A stretch of 64,000 nucleotides of DNA from Paracyclopina nana (taxonomy: Eukaryota; Arthropoda; Copepoda; Cyclopoida; Cyclopettidae): assembly GCA_019096065.1 (NCBI GenBank), contig JAGUCH010000007.1, forward strand, positions 3,122,501 to 3,186,500. Reading direction: 5' to 3'. Made by a program: the position numbers and the translations under genes. This document shows positions 41,812-55,400 of this stretch, in pieces (position 1 is the stretch's first letter; each line of letters begins with the position of its first letter). The notes under the pieces are model-generated. The model was not told the DNA's origin. It saw only the letters and a list, made by a program, of their open reading frames with translations, and made no database searches.

Positions 41812-42089
41812 GCTTGACGAAGGACTGAAACAAAAGCTCAAAGATAAGGCTCCTAACTCGCAGAGATTTTGAGAACTTTGACCTTAGCATGTTTCATAAG
41901 GTGCATTGAGTTAGTTTATTGACTAAAAATGATTCGGATTCAAGCTGACACACACTCTTCTAAAATAGCACTCCATAGCACAATATTGGTAATCTTAGAG
42001 TGCTCAAAATCGTATATATCACTTTACATCAAGCATTGTAGCAATAAAGATACTTTGTGGTTAGTTATAAAGTTTGAGCTTCATTGGTG

Positions 42090-44601
42090 TTACAGTTCAT
42101 CTTTTTGTTCAGATATTTCTTCCTCCTCATCATCTTCAATTCCCTCTTCCTCTTCTTCTACTTCACCTTCTTCTTCTGGTGACTCCTCTTCTTCTGATAA
42201 CTCTTGCTCTTCTTCTATTGCCTCCTCTTGAGATATCCCTAGAGTATCTCTCATCATGTTTTCAATATGTTGTGCAAATCCTACTGTATCCTTGAGCATG
42301 TATCCAGACCTAAGTGTAGCAGTATTGTACATCATCATTGCCATGTCTTTTGCAACAGGATCATCTGGGTTATCTTCTACCCTCCTGGAGAGCTCTTTTA
42401 TCAAGGGATGTCTTGGATTGATTTCCAAGGCTTTCTTCTGGTTGATGTAATACTCTCTCTGCACATCCTCACTTTTCGCATGAGTTTGAGATTGAATGAT
42501 CCTTTGCATGTTGGCGGTCCATCCAAACCTTTAAGAACAAAAGCTAACTCATATTAAAAGTTCAAATTGCATGACATAATTCTTACTTTGATGTTATGAG
42601 GGCACATGGAGATGTCTCCAATCTTTCAGATATTTCAGCCTTCAGAATATGATCTTTGAGTGCATTTTCTGACAGCCATTTAGTGAATGGCTCAAATTTT
42701 TCCTTCAACACTTCATTCCTCTTCTTAGCTACATCACCATCTATGTCAACACCTTCTTTAGCAACATTTTGAAATTTTTTGTTATCAAATTCTGGCAGAG
42801 CACTGATTGCATACTCATCAATTGCTTCCAATAAATAGAGGACTTCATAGCCCTTCTTCAGGAGGCGTTCCACAAAAGGAGACTCTTGAACCTCTTTCTC
42901 ACTTGAACCAGCCATGAAGAAAATCTGAGTTTGCTTTTCTTTCATGCGTTCCACATAGCCAGCCAAAGAAGTCATTTCTCCATTGGAAGATTTGAATCTG
43001 AGAAGTTTTGCCAGCCTTGTTCTGTTGGCCGCATCATCAATAACACCTAATTTGACATTTGTTGAATACTCTTTCCAAAAATCCTTGTACTTATCTTCAT
43101 CAATTTTCTTTATCATATCTAGAGCCTTGCGTACCAGTTTCTTCTTAATGACCTTGAGTAATTTGTGTTGTTGCAATGTTTCTCTGGAAACATTCAGTGG
43201 AAGGTCATCTGAGTCAACTACTCCCCGAATGAAATTTAAGTAATTGGGCATCATATCTTTGAAGTCATCAGTGATGAATACCCTTCTGACATAAAGCTTA
43301 ATATTGTCTTGATCTTGGCCATACTTGTTGAAGCTTTCAGCTGGCTGCACAGCTGGTATGAACAAAAGAGACTTAAATGTGACTTCACCTTCAGCAATGA
43401 AATGGGTATGTGTCATTGGAGCAGATGAGTCTTTAGTGATTGTCCTATAGAACTCTTCATACTCCTCATCTCCTATTTCTGCTGGCTTCCTGGTCCAAAT
43501 GGGCTTATGATCATTGATTAGCTCCCAATCCCAAGTTGTCTTAGATACTTTCTTTGTCTTGGGCTTCTTTTCTTCTTCTGTCTTTTCTTCTTCCACTACT
43601 GCATCCTCAACTTCATCTTTTAGAGCATCTTCATTTACATCAGGCTTTTCATCAGCAATAGGATCCTTATCACCATCCTCCTTTTCAATAGATGTATCAT
43701 CCTCTTCAATGGGTTCATCAACTGTTTCAGTCTTGCTGGTCCACATGTATATGCTGAAGTTAATAAACTGAGAGTATTTCTTGATCAAGTCCTTAACAGT
43801 GTCTTGTTCCAAGTAATCATATGCTTCCTCCTTTAAGGCTAGGGTAATTTGGGTTCCTCTCTTGAGGGTGTCACCCCTAGGATCTTCTACAACTGAGAAA
43901 CTGGATGCATCTGACTCCCAAATGTATTGCTTGTCGTCATTGTGCTTGGTTGTCACAATCACTTTATCTGCAACCAAAAATGCTGAGTAGAAGCCGACTC
44001 CAAATTGACCAATCATATCATTCATATCTTGAGTAGAAGATGAAGGAGAATCTTGGAACTTGCTCAGAAAATCAGCAGTCCCAGACTTTGCTATTGTACC
44101 AAGGTTATTGATCAAATCCTGCTTTGTCATTCCAATGCCAGTATCTGTAATTGTTAATAAATGATTGTCCTTGTCAGCTTTGATTTTGATAGTCATGTCA
44201 TTTGTTGAGTCAAGCACAGACTTGTCAGTCAATGAGAGAAGTCTGATCTTGTCTAGAGCATCAGAAGCATTGGAAATGAGCTCTCTCAAAAAGATCTCCT
44301 TGTTCCTGTAGAGTGAATTGATGATAAGTTTCATCATTCGATTGACTTCAGCCTGAAAATGGTGTTTCTCTGCCTTTTCTCGCAATTCTTTCATCTCAGC
44401 AACTGATAGTCCATCAATGTTGATTGATTCTTCCTCTCTTTGTACAACTTCATCGTCTGTCCTGGAACCTTCCCTAGATGCCCCTAAGTCACTTTCAATA
44501 GTATCTGGCTGTAATTCTTCTGCAGTAGGTAGATCAAACTCTGCTCTACAGCTACAGGCCAAAAGTAAAAGACCAAAGGTCCATAAGGCCCAGCTTTTCA
44601 T
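42090..44601 (-). CDS. HSP90B1: endoplasmin (GRP94/gp93), ER HSP90 chaperone
   Basis: ER-lumen HSP90 that folds secreted and membrane proteins. Two exons, 44601-42587 and 42528-42090, give 817 aa. The ATG at 44601 starts a signal peptide ([20 protein letters not shown]). ATPase domain motifs: [41 protein letters not shown] and [17 protein letters not shown]. An acidic linker follows (about 290-340). The middle domain has the catalytic-loop Arg region ([20 protein letters not shown]) and [15 protein letters not shown]. The C-terminal domain has the dimer and tail sequence, then a Glu-rich run and KDEL for ER retention. There is no truncation. Confidence 0.97.
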
Positions 44602-45095
44602 TGTAAGTTTGCTAGGACTTGCCACAACTCACTAGTCAACTTTCACTTTTCAACCCTGCTTTTTGAAGTGTCAAATATGCCACATGGACCAATAATCTTG
44701 CTTTCAGTGTCACAGATAGGCCAATCAGAATCATGTGAGTTGTATTGCACCCCTACTTATACCTTGCTGTAGAACTGTAGACAGCAAAAGCATGCTAGCA
44801 GTGCAAGTGGGACAGCTATATTTTGCTGCTAGGAGAGCACATGCAATCACAGCACATGCACTAAAATATGCTATGCAGCCATAACCAAAAAATTAAGTTC
44901 ACTTTGCAGTTGTAAAAGTGATCATGCTATAAATATTTTGAAGCTGTGAAAAAGCTCATGATGCATCTAAATGCATGTTAATTGAAGATGATAACCTTGG
45001 CAGCTTGATCAGTAGACCTTTTTATGAAGTTCTGCTAATTAAGAATTTGCTGAGGCAGCAAGCTTAAACTTTTACCTCCAGTTTACACCAAAAGC
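44602..45095. other. divergent spacer between endoplasmin and the CUB gene
   Basis: Promoter side of both genes. It contains two CCAAT-type boxes (for example GACCAATAATC near 44690 and GGCCAATCAG near 44720), common in ER-chaperone promoters. I did not find the full CCAAT-N9-CCACG stress element. Confidence 0.4.
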
Positions 45096-47162
45096 ATGAA
45101 AGAAGCTGTGGCAATATTCATTTTCTTTGTTCAAACCTCCTCAGCTTGGTCACGTTAGTTTTGATATTGTATTGGGCCTGGTCATTTGTGTCAAGATATA
45201 AAATTGAGCTTTGCATTATATGTTTAACTTGTACAGATCTGTAGAAAAGTTTTACTCAAAAGATCTACCTTTTGGTCTCATATAATGTGATGGTTTTGCT
45301 TTCAGCTGTTTCTTACATGTGGTCAAGGGAGAAGACAACTACACAAAGTACAATCTTTCAACAGTTGATACCACCCCCTCAGCCAAGAAATATTTTTGAA
45401 GACTTGCTTCCTGCAGGTGTAAAATCCTAGAAATTTTTACTGCTCATTTAACTATTATCCTATTTCAGAATCAGATTCTGTGTTCAATTCAGCTGCTTCC
45501 ATTCCAAAGATAGACTCAAAATCAAAAACTTCTGTTGCAGTATCTTTGCCAACAGAAGCTTTTGGTACAACATCAGCTACAACAAGAGCTTCTTCTACCA
45601 TCACACCAGCTGCAACCTCCACCACAACTATCAAAATTACAACTACAATTACACCTACAACAACATCTTCCACAACTACTACCACAACAGCAACAACAAC
45701 TACCACAACATCAATAACAACTACCACAACAGCAACTACAACTACCACAATATCAACAACAACAACTACTACCACAACAGCAACAACAACTACCACAATA
45801 CCAACAACAACAACAACAACTACTACCACAACAGCAACAACAACTACCACAATATCAACAACAACAACTTCTACCACAACAGCAACAACAACTACCACAA
45901 CAGCAACTACAACTACCACAATATCAACAACAACTACCACAATACCAACTACAACTTCCACAACAACAGCTACAACAACAACAACAACTACTGCCACAAC
46001 CACCACAACATCAACTTCCACAACGATTACTACTACCACAATGGCAACAAGTACCACCACCACCACAACAACAACTACCACCACCACAACAACAACTACC
46101 ACAACAACAACTACACCAACAAAACCTATTGCATCTGCAACATTTCAAGCTGGCATTGCAAGCCAAGGTGATGTTTACAAATGCAAATTTGCTTTATTAT
46201 ATGCTGGATTTTTTTTCAGATGGGGGTGTGATTCAGCAAAGAGTTTTAGATGAACGTACTCATCAAATGATTACAATGAACATATGCCAGCATCAAACAA
46301 CTTATGTTGAGGTTGGAACCACAGCCTTGATCCAGTCTCCAAACTATCCTGCCAATTACCCAAGTAATTTGAACTGTTCTTGGACCATTTCTTCAATCAG
46401 AGAAGATGAAAGGATTCGCCTCATTTTCCTGTCACTCAATGTTGACACACGAGGGGACAAGTTGATGTTGTGGGACAACAAAGAAGTGATGACTGGACCT
46501 TTGGACCCAATTTATGTAGACAAGAATCAAACATTGGAGCCAGCAGGCATAAAGAGGCCCTATTTTTCTTCAAACAAAATCATGTCCATCTCACTGATCA
46601 CCAACAGTGACTACGAGGCAAGTGGATTTCAAGTGCAGGCAACAGCTGTCAAGAAAGGTAAACAACGAGCCCAGTAGGAAAGCGCGCTAAAATTCAAACT
46701 TGTTTATGTTTGGCAGGGCACACTTGCACGTACGAGTACCCTCTTGTGTACTTGAGGTTAAGTGATACTGACACGCATTTTCCACATACCAGTAGGTATA
46801 GTTATTTGGAATCTCCCAATTTTGGTGGCAATGGAAGATATTTCAGTAACATCAAGTATTTATAAGAAAAATTCAATAGAAAACATAATTTCATACAGTC
46901 TTGATTTTTTTGTAGTTGTTTATGGAATATTACAGCCATGCCAGACCAGAAGATCAGACTCAAATTTTTGAGCCCCATTAATTTGCACAAGGGCAGGGAT
47001 TCATTGAAAATCTTTAATGGTGAAAAAATAGTGGATACCATTTCGGGATATGTGGACTTTCCCGAGCAGTATTTTTCGGTGGCCAATTACATGTATGTGG
47101 AATTGGACTCTTCCAGTTTTGGCCAAAGGGAAGGATTTTTAGCTCAAGTTTCTCTGATGTAA
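45096..47162 (+). CDS. secreted Thr-rich (mucin-like) protein with two CUB domains
   Basis: Seven exons, 45096-45153, 45306-45416, 45469-46167, 46220-46657, 46717-46756, 46793-46855 and 46916-47162, give 551 aa, all in phase. Signal peptide: MKEAVAIFIFFVQTSSA. Exon 3 is about 170 residues of nearly pure Thr with Ala, Ile, Ser and Pro, a dense O-glycosylation tract encoded by ACN triplets. The first CUB domain (about 310-435) has CQHQTTYVEVG, QSPNYPANYPSNLNCSW, and the Ca-site-like DTRGDKLMLWD. The second (about 440-551) has YLESPNFGGNGRYF, CLWNITAMPDQKIRLKFL and DSLKIFNGEK. There is no membrane anchor. CUB domains bind proteins; a role in mucus, matrix or peritrophic coat is a guess. Confidence 0.82.
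45600..46120. repeat. ACN triplet repeat coding poly-Thr
   Basis: About 520 bp of ACA/ACT/ACC codons with interspersed GCA, ATA and CCA. Subunits like ACAACAGCAACAACAACTACC repeat irregularly. It is coding on the plus strand. It also makes a spurious poly-Val frame on the minus strand. Confidence 0.95.
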
Positions 47163-50056
47163 AGTATAATCTTGGTAATAAACCTGGCAAAAATGATGAA
47201 GAAAATGCCAAACAGGGCCATAAAACTGCCAATTTGGACGAAAGAAGTCAAATCTGGTAACGCTCGGCGTGCACGCTCATGTGCAGGCTGCCTCTGTTGA
47301 CAATTTGACATCCTGATCATAACATCAACATTGACCATGGGGATTCCTTCTGGACTTTAGGGGCAAACCAGAAAAATTGCAATTACTTAAATAAATAGGT
47401 AAAAGGAGCAAAGTTTTCAAAGCAATATTGCGTAAAAATATAATGTTCCCGTTAAAGATTTTAGCACCTAATGAAGTTTCATGTCCAACATGGAGTTTCA
47501 TGCTATTTGTGCTGAATAAAGGGTTTTTCTCTGTTTGAAACGATTTTTTTTAAATCTGTAAAAATACTTCTACTTGAAATAGATTCAAAAAGTGCCCTCT
47601 TTTTGGTTTTTGCAAAAGTTTAAATAAGTTTAAGGGGGCTAGCTTGCCAATGAGGCTAAATAGTGCTATATGAAAAAATGTACCTTTTTTTAACTTTCTA
47701 CCTCAGGGTTAATAATAAAATCATTATTAAAACATGAGGAAATGTCGTTTGAAAGCTCCCTGAATTGAAAGTCAATTTTTGTAACTTGAGCTTTTTAAAG
47801 CTTTTTAAAAAAGCTCAAAGCTGTGAAAATCAGAAAATGAATGAGTCACTGTACAAAGAGCAGGTTCAAGTCATGGAGGCATTAAGTGTAGAAGGAACTT
47901 TTCCTTTTTGAAACCAAAAAAGTGTGATACTGTTAAGTCACCTTTATACCATTTTAGGCTTCTAGAGTAGCTCTGTGTGAAGATGTTAAAATCAAGTATG
48001 ATGAGATCAAGAAGAAAAAGTCCCATAGGTACCTGGTTTTCTAAATTCAAAAATTAAAAAAATAATAGCTGTGGAAAAAGTTGTATTCATGTTGTTTCTC
48101 AACATGATTACCAAAAATAAACTTTTTTCGTGATTTAGGATGGAATTGTAATGAACCCGCTATTTTTTTTCAATCATTCTTAGTGAGAATAATAATCCCA
48201 AAAGTGAAACTCTTAACATATGGTTAAAAGTGCAAGTAGAAATTGTGTCCCGTTGACGCAAATCGTCCTTGAGAATTTTCTTCCACTATTCTTTTTTCAT
48301 GCTTTCAGACTTTTTGCCAAAAACATGGAATTTTTGGCAATATGCAATTTTCTTTAAAGAGAATTTGGACATTTTCTAGCAAAGCTTTGCAGTAATTGTT
48401 GTTTTTTTATGAAGAATCAAGAGTTATATGAAAAAATGATGGCCTTTTTTGCCAAGTATGGAACTGTAAAAAAGCCATAAATTGGTCTACGAGCACACGG
48501 GGTTGAGCTTGATGACAAAAATTGTTGCGCAACCCTAACGGCCACTGTGCTAGATGATGTTCAGCTGGTGTCAATTGGGCTTTGCTCACGGTGTAGTTAC
48601 ATTTTTCCGAATAATGTAAAAAAGATGGCATTAGAAGTAACCTCCGATTCTTTTTCAAAGTCGCTTAAACTAGTTCGTCGCATAATCGTTATCATTTGGC
48701 TTTTTGACTTTAAAAAACGAAATATTTGGCGTTTTTGTCAAGAAAGTAGAGATTTTCTGACTTTTCGATAAAGCTCAAACGTGTATCAATCTTTATTTTC
48801 TTCGACAAATTCTCCTACAAAGCATTCAATTATAACTGAATTTGCCCTTAAAATGACAACAAAACAAGATTAAAACTTGCTGTTAAAAAATTAGAAGACT
48901 GAAATATTAGTGAAATAGTTGAAATATATCAAATCTGGATGCTTTTAAAATTGATTGGAGGTTCAATATTTTTAGATCGGGGCTAGTAGCGGGGCGGGTG
49001 CAAACAGAAACAGATCGAAATTCAATTTTCAGCCCGCTTAGCTTACACTGCTAATAGCTGGGGTATCATTAGCTCCTCCTGGCGGCAAAAATCATTACTA
49101 CCAGAGCCTCCGTGAGCAAAGCCCAATTGTGCGCGAAATTGCTACGGTTTTTTCGCTTCGTTAATTACATGAAAATTCTTTGTAGCATCACAGAGTGTCA
49201 TGATGCTGCATTTGGACCATATTTTCAGTTAGTCCATGATGATGTTGTACAAAATATAAGTCAAGAGCATGACTCTTTAACTACTTAAACCACCTCTCAA
49301 GTGGAACTTGGAGGCTGCTGAATAGAGACTCTGCTTAAGTACTTGCCATGACCTTTGAATTATCTTGAATCATTGTTTTTCAACTGATTTGATGCCATAG
49401 AACGAGCGACTTTAAAATTCTAGCAATTTTTTAAATATGTACTAAAAAAGTAGAACTTTGCCCAATTCATTGCAATGAAAGCATTCACTTTTGAAATGTC
49501 CCGTTGCAAAACTTTAAATCTATCTAAATTTTAGTACAGAACTTTAACTGTTTTGGATAATGCATAGCTCTAATATTTCTAAAATTTTACAAGTGTGCTG
49601 AAACAAAGGCTGAAAGTGTTAAAAACAAACGGTTTAAAAAATTCTCTGTAATAAAAAGAAACTCAAAAACCAAAAATTTGATATTTAACGGAACATATGC
49701 ACAACCGAGAGTTTATGGAGTCTATAAAATGTTCAATACAGCATTTAGCTAAGAAGTCATTCATGATGTCATAATTTAAAGGGGCGCGCGCGCGCATCTT
49801 TACGCTCATGTAGGATTTCTCGGCCATGTGCAAGCGCCGTTCGTTTTCTCGCGCACTGTAAAGTTTCCTTCTCAGCAGCAGCAGCAGCTCTGCTTTTGAC
49901 CAAAATTCTTGTCTAGTCTTGCCTCTTCTACCACCATGTGTTGATTAAAGTTATTGTGACTGAGACATTGTGCAATTTCCAGCATTTCATCACTGCTGAA
50001 ATCATGGAATAGGATTCGAATGGCTAATCTTAATTAAAATAGCTATTTCAAAAAAG
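47163..50056. other. gene-poor spacer
   Basis: 2.9 kb of AT-rich sequence with no credible ORF, RNA gene or clear repeat. From 49783 a 13-bp CG-alternating run precedes the candidate exon at 50057. Confidence 0.45.
49783..49795. other. CG-alternating tract upstream of candidate exon 1a
   Basis: GCGCGCGCGCGC within an otherwise AT-rich spacer, 260 bp upstream of the ATG at 50057. A capacity for Z-DNA or a promoter-associated CpG patch is possible. Confidence 0.5.
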
Positions 50057-50289
50057 ATGAAGCCCAAAGTGAGCAAACTTGGAAGCAGCGAGACTTCCAT
50101 GAAAATTGTTCGATTTGCTGCCACTCCAAGCTTGGTGGATCAAGATTTGACCTCACTTGTGGAGATTTGCAACAAATCTCAATTCCACTCTGGCAATTGG
50201 AAGGCTCAAAAGAGTGCCATTGAAGAATGCACCGAAGAAAACATCTACTCTGAATTGAAGCTGAAAGGGCTGAAAATCAACAATCAAAG
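50057..50289 (+). CDS. candidate alternative first exon (a) of the forked/espin-like gene
   Basis: Open from ATG 50057 (MKPKVSKLGSSE) for 77 codons, then a donor CAAAG|GTAGGC in phase 2. The ankyrin exon at 62347 needs exactly phase 2. Low-complexity is absent and codon use looks normal. No domain is recognised. The gene link is inferred from phase and strand; it could equally be the first exon of a separate gene whose other exons I missed. Confidence 0.4.
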
Positions 50290-51090
50290 GTAGGCTGGAC
50301 ATTTGACCTAAAATCCCTCCGAATTTCAATGGAGGAAATGTCAGATAATTATTCCATCATTCAATGGAAATCTGTCAGTAATTGGAGCACATTTCCTTTC
50401 CTCCTTAATTTGATGCACTTTCCTAGCAATCCACATGGCATTATTTCAAGCAGAATGTAAACATAAGTGTAATTGTGTTAGAAAAGTGATAATCAAGCAA
50501 TTGTGAGATGTGAATTGTTTTAGTGCAAAAATCAAGCAAGAGGATTGTATGAGTTTGTTGTCTAGTTTGGATTCTGGAAAGTTTCATCAAGTTTTTGAGG
50601 TACTTGACTTTTTAAAAAAAATAATGCTCAAGCATGAGTTTTAAGCTAAAATACTGTGTTTAATTCTTTGGTTTGTTTAATTAAAAGGCCAAGAAAGGCT
50701 ATGTAGTTGAGTTTTTCTGAGAGCTCAAAAACATTTTTAAATTACTTAGGACTTTTTTAACTGTCTTCAAGGAATCAAAATCATAGAAAATGTCATTTCG
50801 AGTTACATTTTATAGGAACTATGTTGAAAGTATTGTGCGTCACTTTATGCAATCCATTAAAAATCCACAGCTGTTGAGATGCACTTGGAAACCGCAATAG
50901 CAAAACTGGCACCACAAGTTGACCAAACCATATGACAAGATTCCGACTTGGCTGAAAATCCTTTTTAATTGCCTTTTCATACGCAATTGTTATTTAAGGT
51001 AAAAAGTGTATTTTAAAGATGAAAGTACTTATTCTTGGAAAATGCCTTTTTGAAAATGCCGTCATATGTTCATCACTAGAGAAAAAAAGC

Positions 51091-52421
51091 TTAGTAGTAA
51101 AATCCATAGGCGAATCGGGGATGGTTGAAGTATCCCAATTGGTTGTAAGCATAGATGCCATTATGGTAGAATCCTTGGAAAGCTGGGTTCAAAATGTAAG
51201 GGCTGTTGTATCCATAGGTGAAAGCTGGGTCAGATTCGCGTTTGCTTCTGCTGGCAACCTCTTCATAAGCAGCTGCAAATTCAGCCTTGGCAGCTGCCAC
51301 CTCAGGAGTATCTTCCACAGGCTCAGGAGCAACTCCATCATACTGAGGAGCCACTGGCAGCTCAGCTTGGTGAATTGGCAGTCTGGAGTCAGCTGTGCGG
51401 AATCCGAAGTCATCAGCTACATAGCTGACAGTTTGCAGTTGACCATTGGGATCCACATATTGGTAGGTACCAGAGACTCCTCCAGCAATGGCATTGCCAA
51501 CTTCATGCTTGGCTGAGTTCAAATTTGAGTATCCATATTGGGTGTTTCCAAACTCATCCTGCAATTGGGATTTATTTATTTATAATGAATTCAAATTTTT
51601 TGTACTGGCCCGCCCACTCCCGGTCAACACAACAGCAAAACTTTTGTACTGGCCCGCCTGTATTTTTTAAATGCATTTAATGGACATGACAGATTCATGT
51701 CATAACTTGTCAAAGAGACTAATTTGTATTTTTGCATCATGGAGTGGGGAAGAATTTACACCAATTAATTTTATCCTGAGGGTTGACGATGATGCCTTGT
51801 GGCCAAATTGCCTTTAGAATTATTTTCTGCTCTGTCCATTACATAAATTACAACTTAGTCATTCCATGTGAAAACAAATGAAGGCAATTTAAGCTATGAA
51901 TTATGTTGCTCTCTTGCTGTTCTATATTCAGACTTTTGTCTCTATACTTTTGACAAGCTCGGAAAACAAGTTTTGAATCCAGCTGAGTTTGCTGACCCTA
52001 AGGGGGCTGTTTTGCACCCAATAAAGAGTGAATTTTTTTTAACTATGTATATAAATCCTTTTTTGGTTTGATGAGTCACACAAGGTTGATAGGAGTACCA
52101 AGCAGAATAAGCAAAATTCAGTATGACCTTGAGTCAGACAAATGCACTTAAATCATGATGTAGTGTCATGTTCGCATAGTGGATGTGTGTGAGCTAATTA
52201 ATGACAGTCATTACCTAATTAGATCTTATATTGTTTACCTGGGCTGCAAATTGGCTGGCTTGGGGAGCCACAACAAAGGCAGCAGGATTGATCAGGACTG
52301 GATTAGGTGCTACCAAAGGGGCATAAAATCCATAAGGAGCTGGCACAATGACCTTGCCCACTTCTTGCTGTTGGTCAACAGTAGAAGAAGCAACTGCCAC
52401 AATCAGGGAAGATAGAATGAC
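51091..52421 (-). CDS. R&R-type cuticle protein (5' exon not found)
   Basis: Chitin-binding cuticle protein. Two exons are clear: 52421-52239 and 51558-51091, at least 216 aa. The first starts inside a signal peptide (VILSSLIVAVASS), so a very short phase-0 exon with the ATG lies upstream and was not found. The core reads DEFGNTQYGYSN, AKHEVGNAIAGGVSG, TYQYVDPNGQLQTVSYVADD, FGFRTADSRLP. A basic SRSKR near residue 165 and a Tyr/Phe/Gly-rich tail (NHPRFAYGFYY) follow. This core is very like cuticle proteins I know from copepods. It sits inside the large putative intron of the forked-like gene on the opposite strand. Confidence 0.87.
51598..51658. repeat. direct repeat of a 17-mer
   Basis: TTTTGTACTGGCCCGCC occurs at 51598-51614 and 51642-51658, inside the 5' intron of the cuticle gene. 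The pair may be the trace of a small insertion or a duplication. Confidence 0.7.
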
Positions 52422-55400
52422 CTGAAATTACATGACATTAGCTTAGGTCCTCTGCTTCCTTGAAACCTATTTGAGCGTTGACCACATTTAGAGTGCCCTT
52501 AACAGGAATTTTTGGCATTGTGTAACCAAAAAAAATACTTTTGCCCATGACAATAAAGCCAATCAATCAGAAACTGATGACTTGAGATATTACAATAGAT
52601 ATGTCTTCATTTAAAGTTAAGTTAAGTAAAAAACTTATTTTTTCTCCTTTTTTGGCTTGGTTGTGTGGTCCCCTCATTAGGCATTTTGAGGCCATTTACT
52701 GCAAAGTGCACACTACAAATTCCAACCTGATGTAAATCTTACACAAATGGAATAAGTCACGAATTTTAGATTCCAATCAATTCAGGCCACTTTTGCATTC
52801 TAATCTGGGCATTGTACTACAAATAAACTTGAAGCCAAGAGAAGGTTTTGCAACTTTGGCACACTTGATTGGATTTGAATACTAGTTTAAGGTCAGATTT
52901 TTTGTAACGGAAGTTGAAGCTAGCTCTATCTATGTTGTGGCCTTTTTGAGGTATTTTTTGAAAACCAAATTACCAAAGCCCTCATGGTTTTTGTTAGGAG
53001 TTGTCGTGATGCTAAACGGCTGAAGTGAACTAAAGTTGCTAACCAAATTCAGGGCTCCACGTTGGGCGCCGTGTTGCTGCACTCCGCGTCTCAGCCCAAC
53101 GCCGCGCCATTGGTTTTTGTTTCTAAGGCGCGAGGCTCATCTAAAAAATACTCTTAAAGTCCTCTTATATTACGCTTACACCTAAACAAAAACAATGATA
53201 ATATTTTGAGCAAATGCAGGCAAATGTGATAATATAATAGTAATAGCTCATTTTTCCTGAATTTTTGCTTTTGAAAAATACTCTTGAACTTGAGCTAAGA
53301 GAATTGAGAAGTTTCAGAATTTTTGACGGATTTTAAGCAAGTTGATATTTTTTATTGTAGATGAATAGGGCAGCTTTGTGCAACGCCTACGTGGGCCTTA
53401 CTTTTGCACTCGCGGTCATTGTCATCTTTTTCAATTTTATTGACTGTGGTTGTTGCTTGTAGCCCGCCCTCCGTTTGACGCTAGAGGGCAGTGCACTAGC
53501 TTTTAAAGCTAAACTAAGAAACATCTTTTTTGTTGCTGCATAAGAAGCCATGCCATAAAACCTGAGCTTGTAGCCTCAAGCAATATGGCTGATTGGTATG
53601 GGTCAGCCAACACATAATTATGATAATTTACACTTTTTATGGCGCACCATGCTCATCTCTCCTTTGATAAGAAACCTGGAATATTTCTAGATTATAAAAA
53701 TAAATAAATTATGTCTCCTTTAAGATTTCTCTAACACTATTTTTGATAGTATTATCATTTTCATAGTTTGATTTTCTATCAAAAATAACTTCATCAATTT
53801 TTTGGATAAGGAAAACGAATGTGCTTTAGTTTTATAAGAAGACATTGTGTTATGCTTAATGTACTAACTCTTGCGTAACAGAGTGGTGTAATAATTTGGG
53901 GTATTATTTCCAAAACTGGTTTGGCACACCATTTTTGGGATTTAAAGATACTTTTTAGTATGATGGACTTATGATGAAGGCTTTCAGCTTTATTAGGTGT
54001 GGTTGGCTGATAAAAGTGGAAACTGAGAGATCTTTTAATTAGCGTTTTAATTTTGGAACAGGCGATGAAGATTGAAACGTTTGATAAAAATGAGCCAAAA
54101 TTAAGAGGTTTATCAAGAACTGAGAATGGCCATCAAGGAGGCATTTGATGATGTTACAAAAAATCCTTGAACAATGAACAATTCATCTTGAAGAGTGTAG
54201 AGAAAAATGCAAAAAGCAAATAAACTTCGTGCTTTTGAGCTCTTAAAGGATTTTTGTGAGTTGCATTTTAGCGGGGAAAAAATAAGCTAATTGCTAATTG
54301 CATTTACAAAGTCGTTGAGGTTGTGTGATTTCAGCCATAATGGTTCCGTTTCTCAACTCCAGATATCACTGACAATCTGAAATAATTCATTATATTAAGG
54401 GGACATGAATTATGAAGATATGAGACATTTTTTGGATTTTTACATATTTTTTTATTAAGTCACCTTATTTTTGTGCTTGAGATGATAAATATGGCTGTAA
54501 CTGGAACATACACACGCACATTGAATTAATTAGGACATGCTACTTATAGACATTCAATTTCCTTAAAGTATTATTGTAATACATGAATTGAAAAATGTTT
54601 TCTTTTTTGATGGTCAGCAACATTATGAGCACTTTCCTTCCAACAAAAAAAAAAATGAAAACTGGCACCCAATTATGTACACAATCCTGGAATCCTTTTT
54701 TCTGCACTCATAGTAATGGAGCAAAAAATTCACCTTTGTACAACATTTTTTTAAAAAAAGGGCACAACATTATTTTCTTTCAAAAATGGTCATGGCATAT
54801 TATTGAAAAGAAGGGTAAAGTAAATATCAAGGTCCTTAGCCAGCTACCTAACTTTTTAATGCATTCAATTTATGGATCTTCTTGTCAGATAAAGAGAGAC
54901 ATGTAATTGAGGTGATTTAGGCTTTTTTAGACTTCCTAACCTGTTCAAAAAATTCCCTACCAGTCCTACCCTAAGATATGTTTGCTTTTCAAAATCCCTA
55001 CCATCCCTAATCTAAGCTAATTTCTTACCTTGAGATCCTAATTCTTGAATCCTACCCTAGAAATCTTAAATCCTACCCTAAAATCCTACTCTAAATTAAG
55101 GCCACTGAAAGAGGTCATTTAGGAAGCTTCATAAGAAAAAGAATCTTTGGTTTTCACTCAAAAAATTGCTTTTTTCTTACAAAAAATGCAATGTGTGGCC
55201 AAAATTGGGTTATTGCATTATAACGATAGTTAAAAGTATATACACATTTTATAGAACCTACCATATTTCTATAAAAAGTTTCTTAGCAGAACAAATTCAG
55301 CCAATTTTGATAGGAAAATTGACTGTTTTTGGAGAGGAGGGAGAATAATTGATATTTTAAAGTGATACAAAATGATTATTAATACATGGTGGGTTACTTA

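Noticed and set aside
45455-46102. 215-codon minus-strand ORF rich in Val
   Set aside because: It is the complement of the ACN (Thr) repeat; no start context or domain.
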